The position numbers and the translations under genes are program-made. The notes under the pieces were generated by a model, which did not search any database, was not told the DNA's origin, and was given only the letters and a program-made list of their open reading frames with translations. 9,643 nt of DNA, from contig DWVA01000008.1 in NCBI GenBank assembly GCA_019120475.1, positions 1 through 9,643 on the forward strand, in the 5' to 3' direction. Below are positions 1 through 5,298 of this stretch, piece by piece (within the stretch, counting starts at the first letter, position 1; each line of letters begins with the position of its first letter). The stretch is from Candidatus Blautia intestinipullorum. GTDB lineage: Bacteria > Bacillota > Clostridia > Lachnospirales > Lachnospiraceae.

Positions 1-492
1 TCTATTATGTCTTTCCCGGGACTGATCGCACAGTTTGCCGGAAAAGCGAATGGAACAGGAATCGGAAGCGAGATCCTGAAAGGCTTATCTTCAAGTAACT
101 GGTGTAATCCTTCCCAGATCAAATATAGCTGGGGGCTTATTGTATATGTGGTTCTCTGCGTATTCTTTGCATATTTCTATACTTCCATTACCTTTAATCC
201 TCTGGAAGTAGCAGATAATATCAAAAAGCAGGGCGGTTTTATTCCGGGAATACGTCCGGGAAAACCTACATCAGATTATTTGACGAAAATGCTGAGTTAT
301 ATTATATTTATAGGTGCAGTAGGTCTGATTATTGTGGCCGTGATCCCGTTCTTCTTTAACGGCGTCTTCGGAGCGAATGTTTCCTTCGGCGGAACCTCTA
401 TCATCATCGTAGTAGGCGTCGTTCTGGAAACTGTGAAGCAGATTGAGTCACAGATGCTTGTCCGCAATTATAAAGGCTTCCTGAACAATTAG
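1..492 (+). CDS. secY: SecY preprotein translocase channel subunit, C-terminal part (5' end outside window)
   Basis: This is the last 163 codons of SecY, the pore-forming membrane subunit of the Sec translocase; the frame is open from the first base, so the gene begins upstream. Visible family signatures are the cytoplasmic-loop sequence TSITFNPLEVADNIKKQGGF followed by IPGIRPGKPT (residues 61-90 of the visible part), a hydrophobic span at about 99-119, and the terminal helix GGTSIIIVVGVVLETVKQIE (130-149) ending in the typical ESQMLVRNYKGFL tail. Another hydrophobic span lies at about 44-62. It is followed after 73 bp by adk, the standard order in the spc ribosomal protein operon of Gram-positive bacteria. 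Nothing in the visible part looks damaged. The identification is secure. Confidence 0.97.
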   Translation, partial: SIMSFPGLIAQFAGKANGTGIGSEILKGLSSSNWCNPSQIKYSWGLIVYVVLCVFFAYFYTSITFNPLEVADNIKKQGGFIPGIRPGKPTSDYLTKMLSYIIFIGAVGLIIVAVIPFFFNGVFGANVSFGGTSIIIVVGVVLETVKQIESQMLVRNYKGFLNN

Positions 493-497
493 AAATG

Positions 498-527
498 AAG
501 GTTGCGGTATTTAGATGCCGCAGCCTT
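498..527 (+). promoter_or_regulatory. secY-adk intergenic hairpin
   Basis: AAGGTTGCGG (498-507) pairs with CCGCAGCCTT (518-527) over 10 bp with one G-U wobble and a 10-nt loop. It starts 5 nt after the secY stop codon and ends 38 nt before the adk start. It is not followed by a run of T, so it is a poor intrinsic terminator. A partial attenuator, an RNA processing site or a 3'-end stabiliser for the upstream ribosomal protein message are all possible; the role is an inference. Confidence 0.4.
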
Positions 528-565
528 GATTTGCTATATGTTTTATAAAAAAGGAGGGTATGTTT

Positions 566-1210
566 ATGAGAATTATTATGTTGGGTGCGCCGGGAGCAGG
601 AAAAGGAACACAGGCAAAGAAAATTGCCGAGAAATATGGTATTCCGCATATTTCCACAGGAGATATTTTCCGTGCGAACATCAAAAATGGAACAGAGCTG
701 GGCAAAAAAGCAAAAACTTATATGGATCAGGGACTGCTTGTGCCTGATGAACTGACCTGCGATCTGGTAGTAGACAGAATCCAGCAGGACGATGCAAAAA
801 ACGGATACGTACTGGACGGATTTCCCAGAACGATTCCTCAGGCGGAATGCCTGACAGAAGCTCTTGAAAAACTCGGCAGCAAGATTGACTATGCCATTGA
901 CGTGGATGTGCCGGATGAAAATATTGTAAACCGCATGTCCGGAAGAAGAGCGTGCCTGAAATGCGGCGCTACCTACCACATTGTGTACGCTGCTCCGAAA
1001 AAAGAGGGAATCTGCGATACCTGCGGCGAAGCTCTTGTACTGCGTGATGACGATAAGCCGGAAACTGTATCCAAGCGTCTGAAAGTATATCACGAACAGA
1101 CCCAGCCGCTGATCGATTACTATACAAAACAGGGCGTATTAAAAACAGTAGACGGTACCCGTTCACTGGACGAAGTGTTCCAGGAGATCGTGGGAGTTTT
1201 AGGAGAATAA
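566..1210 (+). CDS. adk: Adenylate kinase, zinc-binding LID type
   Basis: Adenylate kinase catalyses ATP + AMP to 2 ADP in the cytoplasm. The 214-residue product has the P-loop GAPGAGKGT (7-15), the AMP-site motif DGFPRT (84-89) and a long LID domain with four cysteines, C130, C133, C150 and C153, the zinc-binding set seen in many Gram-positive enzymes. I chose the ATG at 566: AAGGAGG (551-557) lies 8 nt before it, the product begins MRIIMLGAPGAGKG, and 214 residues is the usual family length. An in-frame ATG at 560 is only 2 nt from the Shine-Dalgarno sequence and would be poorly placed. The gene sits between secY and map in the classical spc operon order; its stop codon is 4 nt before the map start, so the two are almost certainly co-transcribed. 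Confidence 0.97.
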   Translation: MRIIMLGAPGAGKGTQAKKIAEKYGIPHISTGDIFRANIKNGTELGKKAKTYMDQGLLVPDELTCDLVVDRIQQDDAKNGYVLDGFPRTIPQAECLTEALEKLGSKIDYAIDVDVPDENIVNRMSGRRACLKCGATYHIVYAAPKKEGICDTCGEALVLRDDDKPETVSKRLKVYHEQTQPLIDYYTKQGVLKTVDGTRSLDEVFQEIVGVLGE

Positions 1211-1214
1211 GCAA

Positions 1215-1970
1215 ATGTCAGTTTCAATTAAGTCAGAACATGAGATACAACTTATGAGAGAGGCCGGACATCTTCTGGAAAAAGTCCATGATGGTCTGGC
1301 AGCTCATATCAAACCGGGAATCAGTACCAAGGAACTGGACCGCATTGGAGAAGAGATGATCCGTTCTCTGGGCTGTACTCCGAATTTTCTGAACTATCAG
1401 GGATTTCCCGGATCTTTCTGTATCAGCCTCAATGACGAGGTGGTACACGGGATTCCATCCAAGGAAAAAATCATAAAAGAAGGCGACCTGGTAAAGATCG
1501 ACGCCGGACTGATCTATAAGGGATATCACTCTGATGCAGCCCGTACCTATGCGGTAGGAGAAGTTTCACCGGAAGCCCGCCAGTTAATGGAAGTGACGAA
1601 GCAGAGTTTCTTTGAAGGAATCAAATATGCGAAACCGGGATACCATCTGAACGATATTTCCAAGGCAATCGGAGCTTATGCAGCGAAATACCGCTATGGT
1701 ATCGTAAGAGATCTGGTAGGACATGGCATCGGGACTCATCTTCACGAAGATCCCCAGATACCGAACTTTCCTCAGAAAAGACGCGGAATCAAGCTGCTTC
1801 CGGGCATGACTCTGGCGATTGAACCGATGATCAACATGGGCCGCGCGGATGTGGCCTGGGAGGATGATGACTGGACAGTTGTGACAATGGACGGATCACT
1901 TTCCGCTCATTATGAAAATACCGTTCTGATCACAGAAGGCGAGCCGGAAATTCTGACTCTTACAAAATGA
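1215..1970 (+). CDS. map: Methionine aminopeptidase, type I
   Basis: Removes the N-terminal methionine from nascent proteins at the ribosome. The 251-residue product is a pita-bread fold metallopeptidase without an N-terminal extension. All five metal ligands are visible: D96 and D107 (in VKIDAGLIYKGYHSDAARTY), H170 (GHGIGTHLHEDP), E203 (LAIEPMINMG) and E234 (SAHYENTVLIT). The substrate-site histidines H79 (VVHGIPS) and H177 are also present. AGGAGA inside the end of adk (1201-1206) lies 8 nt before the ATG, supporting this start and translational coupling to adk. The infA start follows 22 nt after the map stop, leaving no room for the small KOW-domain (ribosomal L14-like) gene that some Firmicutes carry at this point. 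Confidence 0.97.
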   Translation: MSVSIKSEHEIQLMREAGHLLEKVHDGLAAHIKPGISTKELDRIGEEMIRSLGCTPNFLNYQGFPGSFCISLNDEVVHGIPSKEKIIKEGDLVKIDAGLIYKGYHSDAARTYAVGEVSPEARQLMEVTKQSFFEGIKYAKPGYHLNDISKAIGAYAAKYRYGIVRDLVGHGIGTHLHEDPQIPNFPQKRRGIKLLPGMTLAIEPMINMGRADVAWEDDDWTVVTMDGSLSAHYENTVLITEGEPEILTLTK

Positions 1971-1992
1971 CAGATGACACAGGAGGTTAATA

Positions 1993-2211
1993 ATGTCAAA
2001 AGCAGATGTAATTGAAGTGGAAGGTACTGTTCTTGAGAAGCTTCCAAACGCAATGTTTAAAGTGGAACTGGAGAACAAACATGTGGTTCTGGCTCATATC
2101 AGCGGCAAGCTGCGTATGAACTTTATCCGCATCCTTCCGGGAGATAAAGTGACAATAGAACTTTCTCCGTATGATCTGTCCAAGGGCAGAATAATCTGGA
2201 GAGATAAATAA
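1993..2211 (+). CDS. infA: Translation initiation factor IF-1
   Basis: IF-1 binds the A site of the 30S subunit during initiation. The 72-residue product is full length for the family, an S1-like OB fold starting MSKADVIEVEGTVLEKLPNA and including HVVLAHISGKLRMNFIRILP and the end SPYDLSKGRIIWRDK, all close to the standard IF-1 sequence. AGGAGG (1981-1986) is 6 nt before the ATG. It is the last ribosome-related gene in the window: a strong terminator begins 2 nt after the stop codon. In most Clostridia infA is followed directly by rpmJ and rpsM, so either the operon is broken here or a second copy of infA exists elsewhere. The sequence itself appears intact and functional. Confidence 0.96.
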   Translation: MSKADVIEVEGTVLEKLPNAMFKVELENKHVVLAHISGKLRMNFIRILPGDKVTIELSPYDLSKGRIIWRDK

Positions 2212-2212
2212 G

Positions 2213-2243
2213 AAAATCCCCGGCCGAAGAGCCGGGGATTTTC
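2213..2243 (+). terminator. Intrinsic terminator after infA
   Basis: A perfect 12-bp stem, AAAATCCCCGGC (2213-2224) with GCCGGGGATTTT (2231-2242), closes a 6-nt loop (CGAAGA). The stem has a GC-rich core with A/T ends, so it could stop transcription from either direction. The uninterrupted T run is short (4 T, then C). It begins 2 nt after the infA stop codon and ends 29 nt before the next start codon, marking the end of the spc-operon segment. Confidence 0.88.
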
Positions 2244-2271
2244 GATACTGATCGTCCAAAGGGAGAATTTT

Positions 2272-3039
2272 ATGACAAACCATGAAATGATGGAAATTGC
2301 CATGAGACAGTCGGCGGAAGACATAGGATGCCGCAAGGAGGATTTTCAGACAGATAAAAATGTTGTTTCCCACTTTAAATTAGGGAAACATGCACGTAAA
2401 TATCTGAAGGAGCCGATCACTTGTAATTTAGTTTCTTATGGAAATAACATTGTGGCAGCTTCAATAAATGAAACAATAGATGAAGTGTCCGAGTATGTGG
2501 GAAAATTTGATTTTTATCATTGCTTTGAAACGCCGAATATACATTGGCTGAATGAACGTCTCATCAGAAAAGGCCATAAGATATGTTTTATGTCAGAATA
2601 TTATCTGCCGGATATAAATAGAATACCTGTTCTTTCCTGCGGCTATGAAACGCGCATACTAAAACAAGAGGATTTTGGGGAATTATATCTGCCGGAATGG
2701 AACAATGCACTTTGCAAAGAACGCAGAGATCTGGATATTCTTGGAGTAGGCGCATACGATGGAAATACACTGGTTGGATTAGCAGCCTGCTCGGCTGATT
2801 GTGAAGCGATGTGGCAGATCGGCGTGGATGTGCTGCCAGAATACAGACGACAGGGAATCGCCTCAGCACTGACAAGCGCACTTGCAAAAGAAATCATAAA
2901 CAGGGATAAAGTGCCGTTTTATTGTACAGCCTGGTCCAATATCAGATCAGTCAGAAACGCTGTTAAGACCGGCTTTGTTCCTGCATGGGTAGAAATGAGC
3001 GCAAAACCTGCAGCTATTGTTGATAAAATGAATCTGTGA
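2272..3039 (+). CDS. GNAT family N-acetyltransferase
   Basis: A 255-residue acyl-CoA dependent acetyltransferase; the substrate cannot be read from sequence. The C-terminal half (about 125-240) is the GNAT domain: strand and helix MWQIGVDVLPEYRRQGIASA (180-199) carries the acetyl-CoA pyrophosphate-binding motif R-R-Q-G-I-A, followed by SALAKEIINR and the motif-B-like CTAWSNIRSVRNAVKTGFVP (218-237), in which the N-x2-S-x3-A pattern is typical of GNAT proteins. The N-terminal 120 residues are less conserved and may form a second, degenerate GNAT-like lobe or a substrate domain. The start is supported by GGGAG (2261-2265), 6 nt upstream. I see no convincing promoter in the 29 nt after the infA terminator, so expression may come from read-through. 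It is intact and is the first accessory gene after the ribosomal segment. Confidence 0.85.
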   Translation: MTNHEMMEIAMRQSAEDIGCRKEDFQTDKNVVSHFKLGKHARKYLKEPITCNLVSYGNNIVAASINETIDEVSEYVGKFDFYHCFETPNIHWLNERLIRKGHKICFMSEYYLPDINRIPVLSCGYETRILKQEDFGELYLPEWNNALCKERRDLDILGVGAYDGNTLVGLAACSADCEAMWQIGVDVLPEYRRQGIASALTSALAKEIINRDKVPFYCTAWSNIRSVRNAVKTGFVPAWVEMSAKPAAIVDKMNL

Positions 3040-3114
3040 AACTCGATTTGAGGAAGAGAATTTAAAAAAATAGAACAATACTTCAAAAGAATTATATTTT
3101 GTGGAGGAGATTTC

Positions 3115-3230
3115 ATGCGATGGTTTGAGTTGTTTTTTTGCTTTTAGTGGGGAGCTTGTTTTTCTATTTGGGCTGGCAAATCTGGAAGAAAGAAAAAATC
3201 GCTCTAATAGATGTTACACTTATGGAATAA
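3115..3230 (+). pseudogene. DUF3784-like membrane protein remnant, frameshifted and truncated
   Basis: After GGAGGAG (3102-3108) an ATG at 3115 opens a frame (MRWFELFF) that stops at 3145. The adjoining frame, entered across the T7 run at 3133-3139, continues as LLLVGSLFFYLGWQIWKKEK and then IALI before stopping at 3228-3230. Joined, this is one transmembrane helix followed by the LGWxIWKKEKIxLI sequence that I recognise as the N-terminus of DUF3784-type small membrane proteins, which are normally around 100 residues. Adding one T to the run would restore the frame, but the protein would still end after about 38 residues and I see no continuation downstream. I call it a degraded gene fragment. 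The family assignment is from memory and moderate; the frame disruption is directly visible. Confidence 0.5.
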
Positions 3231-3302
3231 GTTAATTTTGAAAATACTTATGGTAAAATATTGAATTCTCTGATGTGATTTGGGAAATAGATCTCTTATT
3301 TA

Positions 3303-3331
3303 TTGACAGAAAGAACAATATGTGCTAACAT
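3303..3331 (+). promoter_or_regulatory. Candidate sigma-A promoter upstream of the Rpn gene
   Basis: A perfect -35 box TTGACA (3303-3308), a 17-nt spacer, and TAACAT (3326-3331; 4 of 6 matches to TATAAT) preceded by TG at 3323-3324, an extended -10. Transcription would begin near 3338, leaving a leader of about 150 nt before the Rpn start at 3491. No other gene starts nearby. The rest of 3231-3424 is AT-rich and shows no gene. Confidence 0.55.
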
Positions 3332-3490
3332 CGTGTTAAAGCATAAATGATTTTCTATATATCTGAGAACCTATCTTATTTTAATTCAAATCTGTGAAAT
3401 TTCTATGCTTTTAAATCCAATTTAATGAAATATTTAAGAAAGCAGGGAGGACACAGAAGAGAAGCGTTCCTCCCGGAGAAAGGAGGAACT

Positions 3491-4225
3491 ATGGGTAAGA
3501 GGGATGTTATATCCAAAATCTACCTGGGAGCGGCGGACAGGATCGCCGATCTTTTGAATAACGAATTTTTTGAAGGCAGCAGTGTAGTATGTGCGTCTGA
3601 CATCATGAACCTGGACAGCATGGCGGCGCGGACGCTGAAGGATGAAAGAAATGTAGTTCATGTGCGCATTGTTGCACAGGATATAGTCAGGAAAGTCAGT
3701 TTCGGCATGCAGGTTATCCTTTTTGCCATTGAGGAACAGAGCGATATCCACTATGCAATGCCTCTAAAAATATTGAATGGAGATACTGCCCTTTATGATA
3801 ACCAATGGAGGGAAATACGCCGAAGACATCAAAAGAAAAAAGATCTGACCGGTGCGGAATACATTTCCGGCTTTGGCAAAGAGGATCATCTGACTCCTGT
3901 GTTCAGTGCGGTACTGTATTTCGGAGAAAAGAAATGGGATGGTCCACTGCGCCTGAAAGAAATGATGGATCTGAAAGATCTGCCGAAATCAGTACAGGAG
4001 ATGATTGCAGATTATCCGATCCACCTGATTGATGTGAGGCGGTATCCTCATGCAGAACGTTTTCGTACAGATTTGAGACTGGTATTTGGATTTCTGCAGC
4101 GTACATCAGAACCTAAGGAGCTTACAGAATTTATCAGAAAAAATACAAAAGAGTTTTCCTGCTTAACAGACGACACATATGAGATGATCGCATCTATGTC
4201 AAAAACGGGAGAATTGAAAAAATGA
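3491..4225 (+). CDS. Rpn family (PD-(D/E)XK, transposase_31/YhgA-like) nuclease, lacking its C-terminal tail
   Basis: The 244-residue product matches the Rpn recombination-promoting nuclease family as found in Lachnospiraceae. Recognisable blocks are the N-terminal RIADLLNNEFFEG (17-29), the nuclease core from D64 (AQDIVRKV) to ILFAIEEQSDIHYAMPLKIL (76-95, with E81 and Q83 as the expected E-x-Q), then SGFGKEDHLTPVFSAVLYFG (126-145), KKWDGPLRLKEMMD (147-160) and a helical region to the end. The catalytic residues look intact. I chose the ATG at 3491, with AGGAGG (3481-3486) 4 nt upstream; an in-frame ATG at 3425 adds 22 unlike residues and has no ribosome binding site. Full-length relatives continue into a Gly/Glu-rich 'MCKA...EG' tail. 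Here the frame stops at 4223-4225 just after an A6 run, and that tail is in the next frame. E. coli Rpn proteins are DNA endonucleases with antiphage activity; the role here is an inference. Confidence 0.82.
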   Translation: MGKRDVISKIYLGAADRIADLLNNEFFEGSSVVCASDIMNLDSMAARTLKDERNVVHVRIVAQDIVRKVSFGMQVILFAIEEQSDIHYAMPLKILNGDTALYDNQWREIRRRHQKKKDLTGAEYISGFGKEDHLTPVFSAVLYFGEKKWDGPLRLKEMMDLKDLPKSVQEMIADYPIHLIDVRRYPHAERFRTDLRLVFGFLQRTSEPKELTEFIRKNTKEFSCLTDDTYEMIASMSKTGELKK

Positions 4226-4240
4226 AAAATGAAGTCGTAC

Positions 4241-4260
4241 AAAAGGAGGAATATGACATG
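4241..4260 (+). promoter_or_regulatory. Strong internal ribosome binding site and start for the Rpn tail protein
   Basis: AAAAGGAGGA (4241-4250) places AGGAGG (4244-4249) 8 nt before the ATG at 4258. This is as good as the sites before adk and infA in the same window, and it lies inside an open frame that begins at 4222. It decides the start of the small downstream protein in favour of 4258. Confidence 0.65.
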
Positions 4261-4479
4261 TGCAAAGCGATTGATATGCTGATAGCAGAAGGCGAGGAAC
4301 GTGGAAGACGTGTAGGGGAGGAGCAGGGAAAATGTATAGGGGAGGAACAGGGGATAAAAATCGCAAGAAATATATTCCAGCTTTACATAAAAGGATATGA
4401 TCAAAATGAAATCGCAGATGAACTGCATGTAACTTTAGAGAAAGTAAAAAATGTGCTGGAGGGCGATGCTAAGCAGTGA
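4258..4479 (+). CDS. Separate C-terminal tail of the Rpn protein; RpnS-like small antitoxin candidate
   Basis: A 73-residue protein, MCKAIDMLIAEGEERGRR..., matching the C-terminal tail of full-length Lachnospiraceae Rpn proteins. Residues 10-33 are charged with regularly spaced glycines (EGEERGRRVGEEQGKCIG), expected to form a helix; residues 36-67 (ARNIFQLYIKGYDQNEIADE onward) resemble a short helix-turn-helix. The same frame is open from an ATG at 4222 that overlaps the nuclease stop as ATGA, so a product with 12 more residues (MKNEVVQKEEYD) is possible. I prefer 4258 because of its Shine-Dalgarno sequence and because the methionine before C-K-A is typical of the family. In E. coli, an internally initiated small Rpn protein (RpnS) blocks the full-length toxin; by analogy this could be an antitoxin made from its own ORF. 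That role is an inference, and gene decay is the main alternative. Confidence 0.7.
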   Translation: MCKAIDMLIAEGEERGRRVGEEQGKCIGEEQGIKIARNIFQLYIKGYDQNEIADELHVTLEKVKNVLEGDAKQ

Positions 4480-4577
4480 GTATGGCGGTTGGGCCAGAAA
4501 GCGCAGAAAAAGATAATTTTTGAAGTATAGAACCGAGAAAATAGAAAATGAACCATTTGTAAATGAGGTGACAGAAG

Positions 4578-4616
4578 GTGAAGCGCTGCATTGTAATGGC
4601 CGATATAGCTGCATAA
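4578..4616 (+). promoter_or_regulatory. Possible 12-codon leader peptide upstream of the vat remnant
   Basis: GAGGTG (4565-4570) lies 7 nt before a GTG at 4578 that opens a short frame reading MKRCIVMADIAA and stopping at 4614-4616. Its codons 8-11 overlap the left arm of the inverted repeat at 4600-4609, whose partner lies over the start of the downstream acyltransferase remnant. This resembles leader peptides of translationally attenuated resistance genes, but such short frames also occur by chance. No published homologue is known to me. Confidence 0.3.
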
Positions 4617-4656
4617 TACGAAATGATCAAGGAGGAATTTAAGATGGCTATATCGG
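4600..4656 (+). repeat. Inverted repeat spanning the start of the vat remnant
   Basis: CCGATATAGC (4600-4609) is the exact reverse complement of GCTATATCGG (4647-4656). Two G-U pairs (4610 with 4646, 4611 with 4645) would extend the RNA stem into the start codon at 4644-4646. The loop holds the GGAGG ribosome binding site (4631-4635). Folding would therefore hold the initiation region of the acyltransferase remnant. Confidence 0.45.
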
Positions 4657-5054
4657 AAAAGAAAATATATCCCCGTTCAAGAGATGCAGAAACTGTCTAT
4701 TTAAAGAATGTTGTGACAGATCCTGGCATTTGCGTTGGTGATTATACAATCTATAATGATTTTAAAAATGATCCCAGAGAATTTCAGACAAATAACGTAC
4801 TTTTTCATTAAGTTATTTTGGCTGGAGTTACTGTTGGAGACGGCGCTGTCATTGGCACCCGCGCTGTTGTTACGAAAGATGTACCGCCTTACACAATTGT
4901 TGGCGGTGTACCGGCAAAGCAGATACGCAGGCGCTTTGATGAGGATACTATTTCTGATCTTTTGAAATTGAAATGGTGGAACTGGCCGATTGAAAAAATC
5001 AGACAGAATCTTGAGTTTATAAAGAACGGGAATTTGAAGAAATTAATGAAATAA
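4644..5054 (+). pseudogene. Vat-type xenobiotic (streptogramin A) acyltransferase pseudogene with in-frame internal deletion
   Basis: GGAGG (4631-4635) precedes the ATG at 4644. The first 55 codons, MAISEKKIYPRSRDAETVYL... to NNVLFH, match the N-terminus of Vat/xenobiotic acyltransferases (hexapeptide-repeat family, acetyl-CoA dependent O-acetyltransferases). TAA follows at 4809-4811. In the same frame the next 80 codons, VILAGVTVGDGAVIGTRAVV through DVPPYTIVGGVPAK to the KWWNWPIEKIRQNL tail, match the C-terminal end of the same family. About 75 residues are missing between them compared with the roughly 210-residue family, including much of the left-handed beta helix and the catalytic histidine loop (family motif NxANH). 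The TAA fits a deletion joint: TA of the usual HY tyrosine codon joined to A-GTT-ATT. Neither half should be active. A conserved ribosome binding site and few other changes suggest recent loss. Family members include streptogramin resistance enzymes and unrelated sugar or xenobiotic acyltransferases, so the original substrate is uncertain. Confidence 0.8.
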
Positions 5055-5066
5055 TTCCGTTTTTTG

Positions 5067-5101
5067 AATGTCCCAGGCGGGGTGCTGCCTGGGACATTTT
5101 T
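5067..5101 (+). terminator. Intrinsic terminator after the vat remnant
   Basis: AATGTCCCAGGC (5067-5078) pairs perfectly with GCCTGGGACATT (5087-5098) around an 8-nt loop (GGGGTGCT) and runs into five T (5097-5101). It begins 12 nt after the final stop of the acyltransferase remnant and separates the patchwork region from the flavodoxin operon. Confidence 0.9.
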
Positions 5102-5134
5102 CGGAAGAGAACTGTAGAGGAGAATGTAATTGTT

Positions 5135-5143
5135 TGATATAAT
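5135..5143 (+). promoter_or_regulatory. Candidate extended -10 promoter for the flavodoxin operon
   Basis: TGATATAAT is a perfect extended -10 element (TG at 5135-5136, TATAAT at 5138-5143). No good -35 box sits 16-18 nt upstream. It is the best promoter candidate in the 197 nt between the terminator and the flavodoxin start; the leader would be about 150 nt. The remaining intergenic sequence shows no gene. Confidence 0.4.
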
Positions 5144-5298
5144 TGAGATATAAAAAATATGTAAGGTGAATAACAAGGCATGGAATTTATTTTCTTTTGC
5201 GATGGAGGAAATTTCAGGAACAGTATTTTTGTTCTGAACTGATAATGTAGCCTTTCGTTTATTACGGAATTAAGAAGAATTGGAGAGATTAGCGGCAT

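Noticed and set aside
404..1093. A 229-codon open frame on the minus strand opposite adk.
   Set aside because: No ribosome binding site or family signature; it is a shadow of the well-supported adk gene.
3130..3148. Programmed frameshift at the T7 run in the DUF3784-like remnant.
   Set aside because: Even after the shift the product ends after about 38 residues, so a functional role is unlikely.
3336..3414. Inverted arms TTAAAGCATA and TATGCTTTTAA flanking about 58 nt upstream of the Rpn gene, possible small mobile element or hairpin.
   Set aside because: AT-rich arms with a bulge and no target duplication or conserved interior; easily a chance match.
4210..4225. Programmed -1 ribosomal frameshifting at the A6 run to make full-length Rpn.
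   Set aside because: The site reads G AAA AAA in the zero frame, not the X XXY YYZ pattern, and no clear stimulatory hairpin is visible just downstream. Six A are also short for efficient transcriptional slippage. Not excluded, but less likely than separate translation or a simple mutation.
4569..4577. The string GTGACAGAAGG shared with the sequence before the DUF1445 gene (8504-8514).
   Set aside because: Both copies lie at or beside ribosome binding sites and the match is only 11 bp, so it is not treated as a real repeat.
5180..5242. A 20-codon frame (MEFIFFCDGG...) between the 5067-5101 terminator and the flavodoxin gene.
   Set aside because: Very short, no family resemblance, and only a moderately placed AAGGTGA upstream.
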